Assembly (NCBI GenBank): GCA_964617645.1
Contig: CAZTYE010000006.1
Coordinates: 1-64,000 of the forward strand
Origin: JADJGC01 sp964617645
GTDB taxonomy: Bacteria; Zixibacteria; MSB-5A5; CAIYYT01
Length of the DNA stretch: 64,000 nucleotides
Direction: 5' to 3'
Shown one piece after another: positions 6,926-15,665 of this stretch. A model generated the notes under the pieces. It saw only the letters and a program-made list of their open reading frames with translations. It made no database searches and was not told the DNA's origin. Made by a program: the position numbers and the translations under genes. The first letter of the stretch is position 1; each line of letters begins with the position of its first letter.

Positions 6926-9900
6926 ATGAAACACCCGTTGCTCCTTGCGTTAATCGCCATCGTCACTGCTTTACCGTTGCCGCTGTCGGCAGAAGAAGTT
7001 GTCGTCCCGTATCTTCGCCATCCCTCGCTTTCGCCCGACGCCGGCCGGATCGCCTTCTCCTACCAGGGTGACATTTGGACGGCACCAGTCAGTGGCGGCG
7101 ATGCGGTGCGTCTGACCGTTCACCCGGCGGTCGATAATCGACCACTCTACTCACCGGACGGCGCCTGGATCGCCTTCGCTTCACAGCGGCAGAACAACTT
7201 TGACGTTTTCGTGATACCCGCATCCGGGGGTCGCGCCCGGCCACTGACTTTCGACAGCGCAGATGACATCCCGACCGGCTGGTCGAGCAATTCCGACACC
7301 GTCTTGTTTATGTCCGAACGCGACGGACGCGGCGACATGTTTAAAGTTGCCGTAAGCGGCAGCGAACCAGTACGGTTGACGGGCGTATTCAACGAACGCG
7401 AATCGGAAGGCAAGCTTTCCGTCGACGGCAGGTTTCTCGTTTTCTCCACCGGATCCGGAATCACCCGCTGGTGGCGACGGGATCTGCGCACCTACGGAAA
7501 CTCCGATATCTATTTGCTCGACCGCGCGCAACCGCAGTTTACCACAACACGATTGGCTTCCGCGTTGACGCACGAGATTAACCCGGTTTTCGATTGGCAA
7601 CGGCAAGTCGTGTACTTCGTCGCCAACTACGACGGCCAATGGGCGCAAATTTACCGCGTGCCCGTTATTGGTAGCGAACCGGAGGCTCTTACCAATTTCG
7701 CGGATGACGGTGTGCAGGAACTGAGCGGGACGCCGGATGGTTCGGTTCTCACTTTTGCGCAGGGCGGGAAGTTATGGTCGTTGGACCCGGTCAATCCTAC
7801 GCCGCGGGAAATAGCCGTACGCGTCAACGGCGACCAAGCGCAGCCGGAATTCGAGCGGCGAACTTTCGACGGCAATGTCGAATGGATCGCGGTCGCGCCG
7901 GACGGCAAGAAACTGGCGTTCATCGTGCATGGCGAGCTGTTTACGATGCCGACGGAAGATCCGGAAGACGCCCGGCGCCTCACCAACACAGCCGCTCGCG
8001 AGCAGCACCCCTGCTGGGGGATCGATTCGCGCACGATCTACTTTGCGTCGGATCGCAGCGGAGAATATCAGGTCTACTCAGTTGATGCGCTCACCGGCGT
8101 CGAGAAGCGAGTGTCTTGGTCAGGTCAGCCGGAACTGAAGCCTCTGGTTTCACCGGACGGGAAGTACCTCGCTTTCTTTCGCGGGAACGAACAGATCATC
8201 CGCCTTGATCTGACGACTAATCAGGAAACGGTGTGGGTGAAAGGCGTGTTCTACGATCATCCGATCGAACCGACCATGGAATACGATTGGTCGCCCGATT
8301 CGCGCTGGCTTACTTACACTCTGGTCGGACCGACCTACGAGACCGATGTTTGGGCGGTCAATCTCGACGGAACAGCGGGTAATCTCTCGCGCTTCACCGG
8401 TTGGAATCATCGCCCGCAATTTGCCCGAGACGGCAAGTTGGCATATTTCAGTAATGAAGCCCGCGGTGGCTCATCGCTTTGTCGCGTCGATCTCATGCCG
8501 GCACCGACTGAATTCCAGGAATCGCGCTTCGACAGTTTGTTCGCCGCAAAAGATACCGCCAAAAAGGCCGCGGACAAAGCTACGCGCATCGATTTCGAGC
8601 GCATCGAAACCCGCCGTCGCAAAGCGGTCAATCTCAGCAGCGAGATATCGTGGCCGGTGTTGACGCCCGACGGCGAACGCTTCTATTTCGTTTCAGCTCC
8701 GCTGGGCAAGAGCGAAGTTTGGTCGGTGAAGACCGAGGATCCGTTCGAGCTCAAGCAGATCACCAGTTCCGGCAAGGCGAAATCGCATTTACAGATCAGT
8801 GGCGACGGCAAACGACTATTCTTCATCGAGGACGGCCGAATCAAGGTTGTCACGACCGCCGGCGATAAAGTGGAATCGTTGCCGGTGAAGGCGGTTGTCG
8901 AAGTCGACCGGCTTGCGACTTATCGACAGAAGTTTGAAGAAAGCTGGCGAACACTTCGCGACTACTTCTACGATCCGACGTTTCGCGGTCGCGACTGGAA
9001 CGCGATTCGCTCCAAGTACTCGCCGCTACTCGGCTCAATCCGCAATGATTTTGACTTCCGCGACTTGATGCTCGAACTAATGGGCGAGATCGACGGCTCG
9101 CACATGGATCTGATCTTGGTCGAGCCACGCGTGGCTGAAAACTTGCGAAGTGGCTGTCTGGGCATCGAATGGGATCACCGCGCTCGCGAAATCAATCGAG
9201 AATTCAAGGTGGGCCGCGTGTATCCGCGTTCACCGGCCGCCATTGCCAGAATCCGCAGCGACGACATTGTCCTCCGCATCGATGGCCGTCTGCCGTCTGA
9301 TTCGCTCACGCTGGAGCAGCTTCTGGCCGGCACGATCGGCAAACGCATTGCATTGGAAATCACCAGCAGCGCCACCGGCAAGACGGAGACGCATTTCGTC
9401 AAACCGATTACGCAATCCGAACTGGAGAATCTGCGTTACGATGATTGGGTGACTTCACGACGGCAGTTGATTGACTCGTTGTCGAACGGCAAGCTGGCTT
9501 ATCTTCATATCCGTTCGATGAATCAATCCTCGTTGGACAAGTTTGAGGAAGAACTCGTCGCAATTGCCGAGAGTAAGGCCGGTTTAATCGTCGATGTCCG
9601 CGACAATGCCGGCGGCTGGACCGCGACGCATATTCTCAGCAGTCTGCAGCGCGAACCATATTTGAAACGCCGCTTTCGCGATTTCGTAATCACTTCCGAA
9701 GACAAGATGCGCAACAAAGCGTTCGAGCGACCGCTGGCGTTAGTGATAAACAATTATTCCGGCTCGAATGCCGAGATTTTTGCGGAAGGATTTCGCCAGT
9801 TGAAACTTGGCCCGATTATCGGCACGCCGACTGCCGGAGCGGTGATCGGAACGTCGCAATACAATTTGATCGACGGCATGCAGGTACGGCGGCCGTCGAT

Positions 9901-10048
9901 GGGCGCTTATACGGTGGAGATGCAGGACATCGATTTGGCGCCCCGCCAACCGGATATCTTGATCGAGAACTTGCTTGATGACATGACCGCCGGCCGTGAC
10001 CCGCAGTTGGTACGGGCAGTGGCGGAGTTGTTGAAGAAGATTCGCTAA
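6926..10048 (+). CDS. Secreted tricorn-like S41 peptidase
   Basis: The 1040-residue product resembles tricorn core protease homologues, which combine beta-propellers with a C-terminal-processing-type serine peptidase. A Sec signal peptide covers residues 1-22 (MKHPLLLALIAIVTALPLPLSA). Two TolB/WD40-like propellers fill about residues 25-650, with repeated blade motifs such as YSPDGAWIAFAS and VSPDGKYLAF. Then come a helical linker, a PDZ-like segment around 750-830 (GCLGIEWDH through RIDGRLPSDSLTLEQLL) and the S41 catalytic region. The nucleophile lies in NNYSGSNAEIFAEGFR (about residue 945), and the S41 segment LIVDVRDNAGGW is present. The usual role is degradation of oligopeptides delivered through the propeller. 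Archaeal tricorn is cytosolic, whereas the signal peptide here puts it in the periplasm or outside. Confidence 0.9.
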   Translation: MKHPLLLALIAIVTALPLPLSAEEVVVPYLRHPSLSPDAGRIAFSYQGDIWTAPVSGGDAVRLTVHPAVDNRPLYSPDGAWIAFASQRQNNFDVFVIPASGGRARPLTFDSADDIPTGWSSNSDTVLFMSERDGRGDMFKVAVSGSEPVRLTGVFNERESEGKLSVDGRFLVFSTGSGITRWWRRDLRTYGNSDIYLLDRAQPQFTTTRLASALTHEINPVFDWQRQVVYFVANYDGQWAQIYRVPVIGSEPEALTNFADDGVQELSGTPDGSVLTFAQGGKLWSLDPVNPTPREIAVRVNGDQAQPEFERRTFDGNVEWIAVAPDGKKLAFIVHGELFTMPTEDPEDARRLTNTAAREQHPCWGIDSRTIYFASDRSGEYQVYSVDALTGVEKRVSWSGQPELKPLVSPDGKYLAFFRGNEQIIRLDLTTNQETVWVKGVFYDHPIEPTMEYDWSPDSRWLTYTLVGPTYETDVWAVNLDGTAGNLSRFTGWNHRPQFARDGKLAYFSNEARGGSSLCRVDLMPAPTEFQESRFDSLFAAKDTAKKAADKATRIDFERIETRRRKAVNLSSEISWPVLTPDGERFYFVSAPLGKSEVWSVKTEDPFELKQITSSGKAKSHLQISGDGKRLFFIEDGRIKVVTTAGDKVESLPVKAVVEVDRLATYRQKFEESWRTLRDYFYDPTFRGRDWNAIRSKYSPLLGSIRNDFDFRDLMLELMGEIDGSHMDLILVEPRVAENLRSGCLGIEWDHRAREINREFKVGRVYPRSPAAIARIRSDDIVLRIDGRLPSDSLTLEQLLAGTIGKRIALEITSSATGKTETHFVKPITQSELENLRYDDWVTSRRQLIDSLSNGKLAYLHIRSMNQSSLDKFEEELVAIAESKAGLIVDVRDNAGGWTATHILSSLQREPYLKRRFRDFVITSEDKMRNKAFERPLALVINNYSGSNAEIFAEGFRQLKLGPIIGTPTAGAVIGTSQYNLIDGMQVRRPSMGAYTVEMQDIDLAPRQPDILIENLLDDMTAGRDPQLVRAVAELLKKIR

Positions 10049-10148
10049 GGGCACCTATTAAGCATCGCAACAACAATGACTTACATGCACTCTTGCCGGC
10101 TGTGTCTATTTGCTGGGGACGGTAGAGCAGCGTTTTTCACTTGTATAG

Positions 10149-10182
10149 AATATGTATATATCACGTATAGAGTATACATATT
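10149..10182. promoter_or_regulatory. Inverted repeat operator upstream of fic
   Basis: Ten-base arms AATATGTATA (10149-10158) and TATACATATT (10173-10182) are perfect inverted repeats separated by 14 bases and end two bases before a -35 hexamer. More TATAC/GTATA half-sites follow through 10228. The arrangement suits a dimeric winged-helix regulator, possibly the Fic protein itself. Confidence 0.6.
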
Positions 10183-10184
10183 TG

Positions 10185-10214
10185 TTGACAGGGTCAAGAT
10201 ATGTACACTATATA
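10185..10214 (+). promoter_or_regulatory. Sigma-70 promoter of the fic gene
   Basis: TTGACA at 10185-10190 and TATATA at 10209-10214 are separated by 18 bp. The fic start codon is at 10280, leaving a leader of about 55-60 bases. GTATAC half-sites flank the -10. Confidence 0.65.
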
Positions 10215-10279
10215 CATGAAGTATACCTATTGTTACTATATCGATGCAGCGGATAAGGTTCGACTAAACACGGGAATGC

Positions 10280-11632
10280 ATGCTTTTCAAACTTGAGAAT
10301 CCATTTCGCAACCCAGAACAAATGTGGGAAACAGCTTTTTCGGCCTTCAAGAAGGTCAAGAATGCTGAGGTGCTGGCAGATTTCACTGACCAAGTCAATA
10401 CGCCGCAATATCTGTATTGGGACAAAATCAGATTCAAAGCAGCGCCGCCGGAACTCACTCCGATCGAATTCTGGGCCATCGTCAAGTTTTTCCGGCACTC
10501 CGTGACCGCCAAGTCCATGGCGCCCGTCCGGACAGTCGATGGCGAACATTTTCGGTATCAGACTTTCCCATGGATGCACAAGGTGATGCATGAAGTAGAT
10601 CTCAACTTGGGGGGTGAATTGAAAATGTCGCCCGGTAAAGAGCCATTCTCTCGGCAACAGTTGATTTCGCGCGGGATTATTGAAGAAGCCATCGCTTCTT
10701 CGCAATTGGAAGGCGCCGTCACAACGCGTAAGGTGGCGAAACAGATGCTCCTCGAAGGCCGACGACCGAAAACTTCCTCAGAAATCATGATTATGAACAA
10801 CTACAACGCGATGCGTCGAATTGACGAAGAGTTCCGATCCACTGAGATGACTCGTAATCTACTCTTCGAATTGCATGCAATCCTGACCAAGGATACCATC
10901 GACGCAAAATCCGTAGGCAAGTTGCGGCAAGAAGGTCAGCAGATCGTGGTCACCGATCCGGCGAAGGGGCTGGTCTACCATGTTCCTCCATCGACTGAGT
11001 TCGTGGATGCCGAAATCGAAAGACTAATGGCCTATGCAAACGATCATGCAGAATCTGCGCGATTCGAGCACCCGTTGATTCGGGCAATAGTGCTTCACTT
11101 CTGGATCGGCTATCTCCATCCGTTCGTCGACGGCAATGGGCGCTTAGCTCGCGCGTTGTTTTATTGGTACTTGCTGCATCACAATTACTGGGCATTCGCA
11201 TATCTTCCACTCTCGCAAATGATCAGAAAATCCCCCGCTCAATATCGCGACGCCTATGTATACAGCGAGCAGGATTCCTGCGACCTCACTTATTTCATCG
11301 ACTACAATTGCCGCAAAATCCACGCCGCTCGAGAGAACTTCCATCAATATCTGGCCAAGAAGCGCCAAGAGAGAAGTTCGATTTCGAAGCGCTGCAGAGA
11401 CCAGTTCCGTCTGAATGAAAGACAAGTTCAACTTCTTCAGTATCTCGGACAAAACCGTGATACTCACACAAGCACAGCGACTCATGCCCGCATCTATCGG
11501 ATCAGCCGTCTGACCGCTCGTAAGGACCTTGAGTCACTGGAAGCGGGCGGACTTCTCAGTTCCGAGAAGATTGGACGTGAGCGCCCGTTTTCAATAACTC
11601 CAAGGGCAATTCGCCTGCTGTCCAAAGATTGA
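10280..11632 (+). CDS. Fic-domain protein AMP-transferase with C-terminal winged HTH
   Basis: The 450-residue protein is a Fic-fold adenylyltransferase that would transfer AMP (or another nucleotide moiety) to target hydroxyls. The catalytic motif HPFVDGNGRLAR, near residues 280-291, has the His and all anion-loop residues. The class II inhibitory motif is present N-terminally as SSQLEG (about residue 140, pattern S/T-x3-E-G/N), so activity should be autoinhibited until the helix is displaced. Residues about 370-450 look like a winged helix (ARIYRISRLTARKDLESLEAGGLL), typical of Fic proteins that bind DNA and control their own gene. No ribosome site is strong at the ATG. The AT-rich palindromic promoter upstream differs from the surrounding DNA and supports autoregulation. 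The GNAT gene follows immediately. Confidence 0.9.
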   Translation: MLFKLENPFRNPEQMWETAFSAFKKVKNAEVLADFTDQVNTPQYLYWDKIRFKAAPPELTPIEFWAIVKFFRHSVTAKSMAPVRTVDGEHFRYQTFPWMHKVMHEVDLNLGGELKMSPGKEPFSRQQLISRGIIEEAIASSQLEGAVTTRKVAKQMLLEGRRPKTSSEIMIMNNYNAMRRIDEEFRSTEMTRNLLFELHAILTKDTIDAKSVGKLRQEGQQIVVTDPAKGLVYHVPPSTEFVDAEIERLMAYANDHAESARFEHPLIRAIVLHFWIGYLHPFVDGNGRLARALFYWYLLHHNYWAFAYLPLSQMIRKSPAQYRDAYVYSEQDSCDLTYFIDYNCRKIHAARENFHQYLAKKRQERSSISKRCRDQFRLNERQVQLLQYLGQNRDTHTSTATHARIYRISRLTARKDLESLEAGGLLSSEKIGRERPFSITPRAIRLLSKD

Positions 11633-11655
11633 AGGACAGAGTCGACGAGGCAACC

Positions 11656-12243
11656 ATGAGAACCAGAATCCGCTTCCTCCCCGCCACGGCCGACACCTGG
11701 CCGGGGCTGCTTCAGCTTTTCGGCAAGCGCGGCGCTTGCGCCGGTTGCTGGTGCATGTGGTTCAGGCTCAAACGCGCAGCCTGGAAGCAGGGCCAAGGCG
11801 ACGATAACAAGCGCGAGTTGCAGAAGCTGGTGTCTTCCGGTGAGCCGACCGGGGTCTTGGCCTTTGATGGTGACCGCGCGATCGGTTGGTGCTCGATCGC
11901 GCCGCGCGAGCAATACGTCGCGCTGCAAAGTGCGCGCACACTCAAACCGATTGATGACCAGCCGGTTTGGTCAATCGTCTGTCTGTTCGTCGCCAAAGAG
12001 TGTCGCCAGCAGGGAGTCAGCCTGAACTTGATCAAGGCAGCAGTCAAGTTCGCAAAGTCGCGCGGAGCAAACATCGTCGAAGCCTACCCACCGATATATC
12101 GCAAAGAACGGGTTCCGGATCTTTTCGCTTTCATGGGATCAGTCTCAGCGTTTGAGCGTGCCGGATTCGAAATCGTGGCAAAGCCGACGCCGAGCCGCGT
12201 CATCATGCGGCGATATCTGTCGAGGCCCAAGTCGCTTCGGTAG
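11656..12243 (+). CDS. GNAT-family N-acetyltransferase
   Basis: This 195-residue protein has the GNAT core: a central strand with VWSIVCLFVAKECRQQGVSLNLIKAAVKFA carrying the acetyl-CoA-binding Q/R-x2-G pattern (RQQGVS), then the ANIVEAYPP strand and a C-terminal AFERAGFEIVAKP motif common to GNATs. The N-terminus contains a CAGCWCMWFR cluster seen in a subgroup of these enzymes. Substrate unknown. ATG 11656 is chosen because GAGG lies 5 bases ahead; an in-frame TTG at 11629 overlaps the fic stop codon. The close spacing to fic suggests co-transcription. Confidence 0.85.
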   Translation: MRTRIRFLPATADTWPGLLQLFGKRGACAGCWCMWFRLKRAAWKQGQGDDNKRELQKLVSSGEPTGVLAFDGDRAIGWCSIAPREQYVALQSARTLKPIDDQPVWSIVCLFVAKECRQQGVSLNLIKAAVKFAKSRGANIVEAYPPIYRKERVPDLFAFMGSVSAFERAGFEIVAKPTPSRVIMRRYLSRPKSLR

Positions 12244-12286
12244 CCTTCCTGCAGCGACGAGAAGACTCAGACAGGGGCTTTGTTGT

Positions 12287-12351
12287 AGGAGCGGCTTCAG
12301 CCGCGATCACTGCTTGCCGCAGTCCTGATCGTCGCGACTGAAGTCGCTCCT
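12287..12351. repeat. REP-like inverted pair
   Basis: Twenty-base arms at 12287-12306 (starting AGGAGCGGCTTCAGCC) and 12332-12351 (ending CTGAAGTCGCTCCT) are inverted repeats with two differences, both placed so that each arm also forms its own small hairpin (GCGGCTTCAGCCGC; GCGACTGAAGTCGC). Sequences of the GTAGGAGCGACTTCAGTCGCGA kind are widespread REP elements. It sits between the GNAT and M16 genes. Confidence 0.7.
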
Positions 12352-12458
12352 CCCGAAGGCTTCCGAATCGCGATCAGGCATTGAATTCTCGCTTGACTAT
12401 CTCCGACATCCTGCCATCTTCACTCTCAGGTAAGAATGCAAACACCCGGAGAAGAACT

Positions 12459-15041
12459 ATGAAATGCATCTCATTGTTAGCCGTCATTGCAGTCATTTGG
12501 CTGTCGGCAATTGCGCTGGCGGGCTTGCCTTCCACGAAAGTTACGCTCGATAACGGCCTGCAGGCGATCTTCGTCGAGAATCACTCATCGCCAATGATCA
12601 CTTCGATCGTCTTCGTTAATGCCGGCGCGCGCTACGAGAGTCAATTCAACAACGGCGCCACGCATTTCCTCGAACACTTGCTATTCAACGGCACCAAAAC
12701 GAAAACCCAGGAGCAGCTCGACGACATGATCGAACGCCACGGCGGCTATATCAACGCTTTCACGCGCAAGGACCTGACCGCCTATCTGGTGCTCATGCCC
12801 AGGGAGTACATCGATCATGGCCTCGATGTGCAATCCGACCAGCTTTTCAATTCAATTCTGCCGGAGGAGAGATTCCCCAAGGAACGCAAGATCGTTATCG
12901 AAGAGATTCGCCAGAGCCACGACCGTGTCGAAGACCTTGCCGACGATTTTCATCAAGCGTTGGTTTACGCGGGAACGCCGTATGCGCGGCCGGTGCTCGG
13001 CTATGAAAATCTGATCAACACCGTGACTCGCGAGGAGATTCTCGATTACTATCAAACTTGGTATGCGCCCAACAATATGGTCGCGCTCGTGATCGGCGAT
13101 TTCAATACCCAGGAGATGATCAAGAAATACCGTCAGTATTTCGGCGTGGCTGCGGCGCAGCCGATTCCCAAGACGCCGGAGTTTCAAGTGGTGATTTCCG
13201 CCGGGAAACGCGTGGTGCAGCACGAACTTGAGACCAAGAACAGCGTGCTCACTTTTTCGTCGCGCGGCCCGCTGTGGAGCGATCCCGACTACTTCGCTTT
13301 CTATATCCTCAATGAATTGCTGAACTCCGACGGCGTGTCGCCGCTCAAGAAGGCGCTCGGCGGCGGTTTGACGCAATCGGCCGGTAGCGGTATCAATACC
13401 CAGCGCGACTTCACGGTGTTCGATGTTTCGATCCAAACTGATTCCGCCCAGAAAGTCGACGCCATCATCACAAAGCTGAATGAAACAATGGAGCGGACGG
13501 TGGCGGCGTGGCAGCCATCCATGGAGGATATCAAGTCGGTCGTCACGAGTGCGAAGACTGCGGAAGTCTACCTTAAGGAGAAGTTGCACTATTACGGTTT
13601 CCAGATTGCGCCGCTGATGGTGTCTACCGGTTATGATTTCATCGACAATCTCACCGCGAATCTCGAAAAGGTCACTCCCGCCGATGTCAAACGCGTCGCC
13701 GAGAAGTATTTTGCGAAGTACAACTACGTTGCCAGCGTCGTGCGGCCGCCGGCGCCGAAAGCGGCCGAGTCGGCGAAACAATCGAGCCAGCACTTGCACA
13801 AAACTTTGTCCAATGGACTTGAAGTCATCATCAAGTCAAATCCCTATTCGCAGGTGCAAGCGTTCATGGTGCTCGGAAAGGACCGCGCGGCGTCCGAGCC
13901 GGCCGGAAAGGCCGGTATCACGGATTTCGTAAACCGTATGCTCACCCGGGGGACGACGACACGCGACAAGGAGACACTGTCCCGCGCGTTAGCGGCGATT
14001 GGCGCGAACATCACCGCCAACGATAATCCGTACATCCCCTATGACGACCGTTACACATCACGGCAATTCTCGTTTTTTAAGTTCGAGACGATATCCGATT
14101 TCACCGATCAGGGGATTACGTTGCTTTCCGACATGATCAAGAATCCGGCATTCGCCGACGCCGAAGTTGAAGAAGTCCGTGGCGAGATGACGGGCGTGCT
14201 CGGGATGCAGTCGGGATCAACGTCGGATCAGGCGAAGAATCTCTTTTACGGTTTGATGTTTCCGGATGCCGCTTTCGCGAATGTCGAGTCCGGCTCGATG
14301 CGTAGCATTGGCACGGTTAGCAGCGCCGATTTGCGCGAGTATCACCGCTTGTTCTACGCGCCCAATAATCTGATTCTCGCCGTTTGTACCGATCTGGCTC
14401 CGGACGTGATGCTCACCAAAATCGAAAACGCGTTCGGCGACATGGCACAACAGCCGCTTAATAAGGCGCTCATCGACCATCCAGCGGCCGTGACGGGCGA
14501 ACTTAAGAAGAACAAGCCTATGGAAAAGAAGCAGGCCTATCTCTATCTCGGCAATGCCGTCTGCGGCGCCGGCGATGCCGACGCTGTCGCGCTGCGTGTG
14601 GCGGTTGATATCCTGTCGACCCGGCTGGGGCAGAATTTGCGCGAGAAACAGGGTCTTGCTTATCGCGTCGGCGCCGGCGTGTCGTTCGACAAGAACTTCG
14701 GCTGGTATTCGACCGCAATGGGCACCGGTGTCGAGAACTTCGCCAAGGCGAAAACCGGCATCTTGCAGCAGATCGATTCGCTGCGCAATTTCGACGTCGA
14801 CGCTGATGAGCTTGAACGCTCCGTCAATTCGCTTTGGGGATCACAGCTCACGGCGCGGTTGTCGCGGATCAATCAGGCTTTCTATATGGCCGTGAATCAG
14901 TTCATCGTCGGCAAGTACGATGTTGAGGATGATCTGATCACCGCGATGAAAGCGCTTACAGCGGCCGATATTCGCCGCGTTGCGCAAAAGTACTTTGACA
15001 CACAGAATTACTTTCTCGCCACAGTCGGCGCGCCGGAATAA
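12459..15041 (+). CDS. M16 zinc peptidase, two-domain (pitrilysin/PqqL-like)
   Basis: The 860-residue protein has a signal peptide (MKCISLLAVIAVIWLSAIALA) and two fused M16 halves. The first contains the inverted zinc motif in THFLEHLLFNGT (HxxEH) near residue 70, with the third ligand in IVIEEIRQ. The second begins around residue 450 (LHKTLSNGLEVIIKSNPYS) and has FVNRMLTRG where the metal motif should be, so it is a structural, non-catalytic partner, as is usual for one half of fused M16 proteins. It should act on peptides in the periplasm. ATG 12459 is chosen because GGAGAAG lies about 5 bases ahead and it begins the signal peptide; an upstream in-frame TTG at 12381 lacks a ribosome site. 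Confidence 0.92.
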   Translation: MKCISLLAVIAVIWLSAIALAGLPSTKVTLDNGLQAIFVENHSSPMITSIVFVNAGARYESQFNNGATHFLEHLLFNGTKTKTQEQLDDMIERHGGYINAFTRKDLTAYLVLMPREYIDHGLDVQSDQLFNSILPEERFPKERKIVIEEIRQSHDRVEDLADDFHQALVYAGTPYARPVLGYENLINTVTREEILDYYQTWYAPNNMVALVIGDFNTQEMIKKYRQYFGVAAAQPIPKTPEFQVVISAGKRVVQHELETKNSVLTFSSRGPLWSDPDYFAFYILNELLNSDGVSPLKKALGGGLTQSAGSGINTQRDFTVFDVSIQTDSAQKVDAIITKLNETMERTVAAWQPSMEDIKSVVTSAKTAEVYLKEKLHYYGFQIAPLMVSTGYDFIDNLTANLEKVTPADVKRVAEKYFAKYNYVASVVRPPAPKAAESAKQSSQHLHKTLSNGLEVIIKSNPYSQVQAFMVLGKDRAASEPAGKAGITDFVNRMLTRGTTTRDKETLSRALAAIGANITANDNPYIPYDDRYTSRQFSFFKFETISDFTDQGITLLSDMIKNPAFADAEVEEVRGEMTGVLGMQSGSTSDQAKNLFYGLMFPDAAFANVESGSMRSIGTVSSADLREYHRLFYAPNNLILAVCTDLAPDVMLTKIENAFGDMAQQPLNKALIDHPAAVTGELKKNKPMEKKQAYLYLGNAVCGAGDADAVALRVAVDILSTRLGQNLREKQGLAYRVGAGVSFDKNFGWYSTAMGTGVENFAKAKTGILQQIDSLRNFDVDADELERSVNSLWGSQLTARLSRINQAFYMAVNQFIVGKYDVEDDLITAMKALTAADIRRVAQKYFDTQNYFLATVGAPE

Positions 15042-15296
15042 AACAGATGCGGAATCGCCGTTTCGGTCTTCGAGACCAAACGCAGCATCGCCCACCCGCT
15101 TGCTGATCGCGAGCCATCGTTAGAACCTGCGGAACAGGGGCTGTCGCCAATGTCGGTACGCTGGAACGAGGCAAAGTCGGATCCGCAGGGGTTCCGCCCC
15201 ACAGAACTTAGACGAACGCGCTGGCCTTTAGCTCGTGCAGGGGCGCACAGATGTGCGTCCTCGCCGCTAACGTCCGCCATCGATCAAATGTGCGAG

Positions 15297-15328
15297 GTTG
15301 TCACCCTGAAGGAGGTGAAGGGTTCGTT
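15297..15328 (+). repeat. Dispersed intergenic repeat, copy B
   Basis: This shares TCACCCTGAA, one variable base, GAGGTGAAGGGTT with copy C at 51023-51054 and is about 80% identical to copy A at 4102-4132 on the other strand. ACCCT and AGGGT arms could pair. Non-coding. Confidence 0.65.
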
Positions 15329-15379
15329 GGCGATGTGCGATAACAGCAGCGCAACTTGTGATCGCATCCACGCTCTGTG

Positions 15380-15552
15380 GGATTGTTGAAAGAATTAGCA
15401 TCCCGTCATTGCGAGGAAGATCACGCGAAAGCGAGAACGACGAAGCAATCTCTGAGTTGTTGTGCTCGGACAATCGTAAGATTGCCACGTCTTTCCCCGC
15501 TCAGCGCGGCGAGCTCCTCGCAATGACAATCCCCGATTTCTTCAACAGTCCC
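15380..15552. mobile_element. MITE-like element with nested inverted repeats
   Basis: Terminal inverted repeats read GGATTGTTGAAAGAA at the left and TTTCTTCAACAGTCC at the right. Inside, a second perfect 13-bp pair, GTCATTGCGAGGA (15405-15417) and TCCTCGCAATGAC (15515-15527), encloses further partly paired sequence (GAAGCAATCT and AGATTGCCACG). TCTGTG appears on both outer edges and may be a target duplication. The inner GTCATTGCGAGG motif resembles palindromic repeats seen in many bacterial genomes. It has no coding capacity and would need a transposase in trans. Confidence 0.65.
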
Positions 15553-15616
15553 TCTGTGTGGGGCATCAGTGTCGACATATCGACGCGCCATCACTGCGCC
15601 AATCTTTTCCCGGAAC

Positions 15617-15645
15617 TTGACAGAGCGCGATCCGATATATATGGT
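15617..15645 (+). promoter_or_regulatory. Sigma-70 promoter of ssrA
   Basis: TTGACA (15617-15622) and TATGGT (15640-15645) are 17 bp apart. The predicted start is near 15652, giving a short 5' extension before the mature tmRNA end at about 15666 that RNase P would remove. Confidence 0.75.
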
Positions 15646-15665
15646 AGAGAAGCAAGCTGACTCTT

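Larger units (their letters stand above)
15042..15616. other. Repeat-rich intergenic region before ssrA
   Basis: About 575 bases carry no supportable gene. They hold a GCGCACAGATGTGCG palindrome near 15244-15258, dispersed repeat copy B (15297-15328) and a MITE-like element (15380-15552). Confidence 0.6.

Noticed and set aside
12852..13799. 315-codon antisense frame across the M16 peptidase gene
   Set aside because: Shadow of the M16 frame. The sense protein has intact motifs and a signal peptide.
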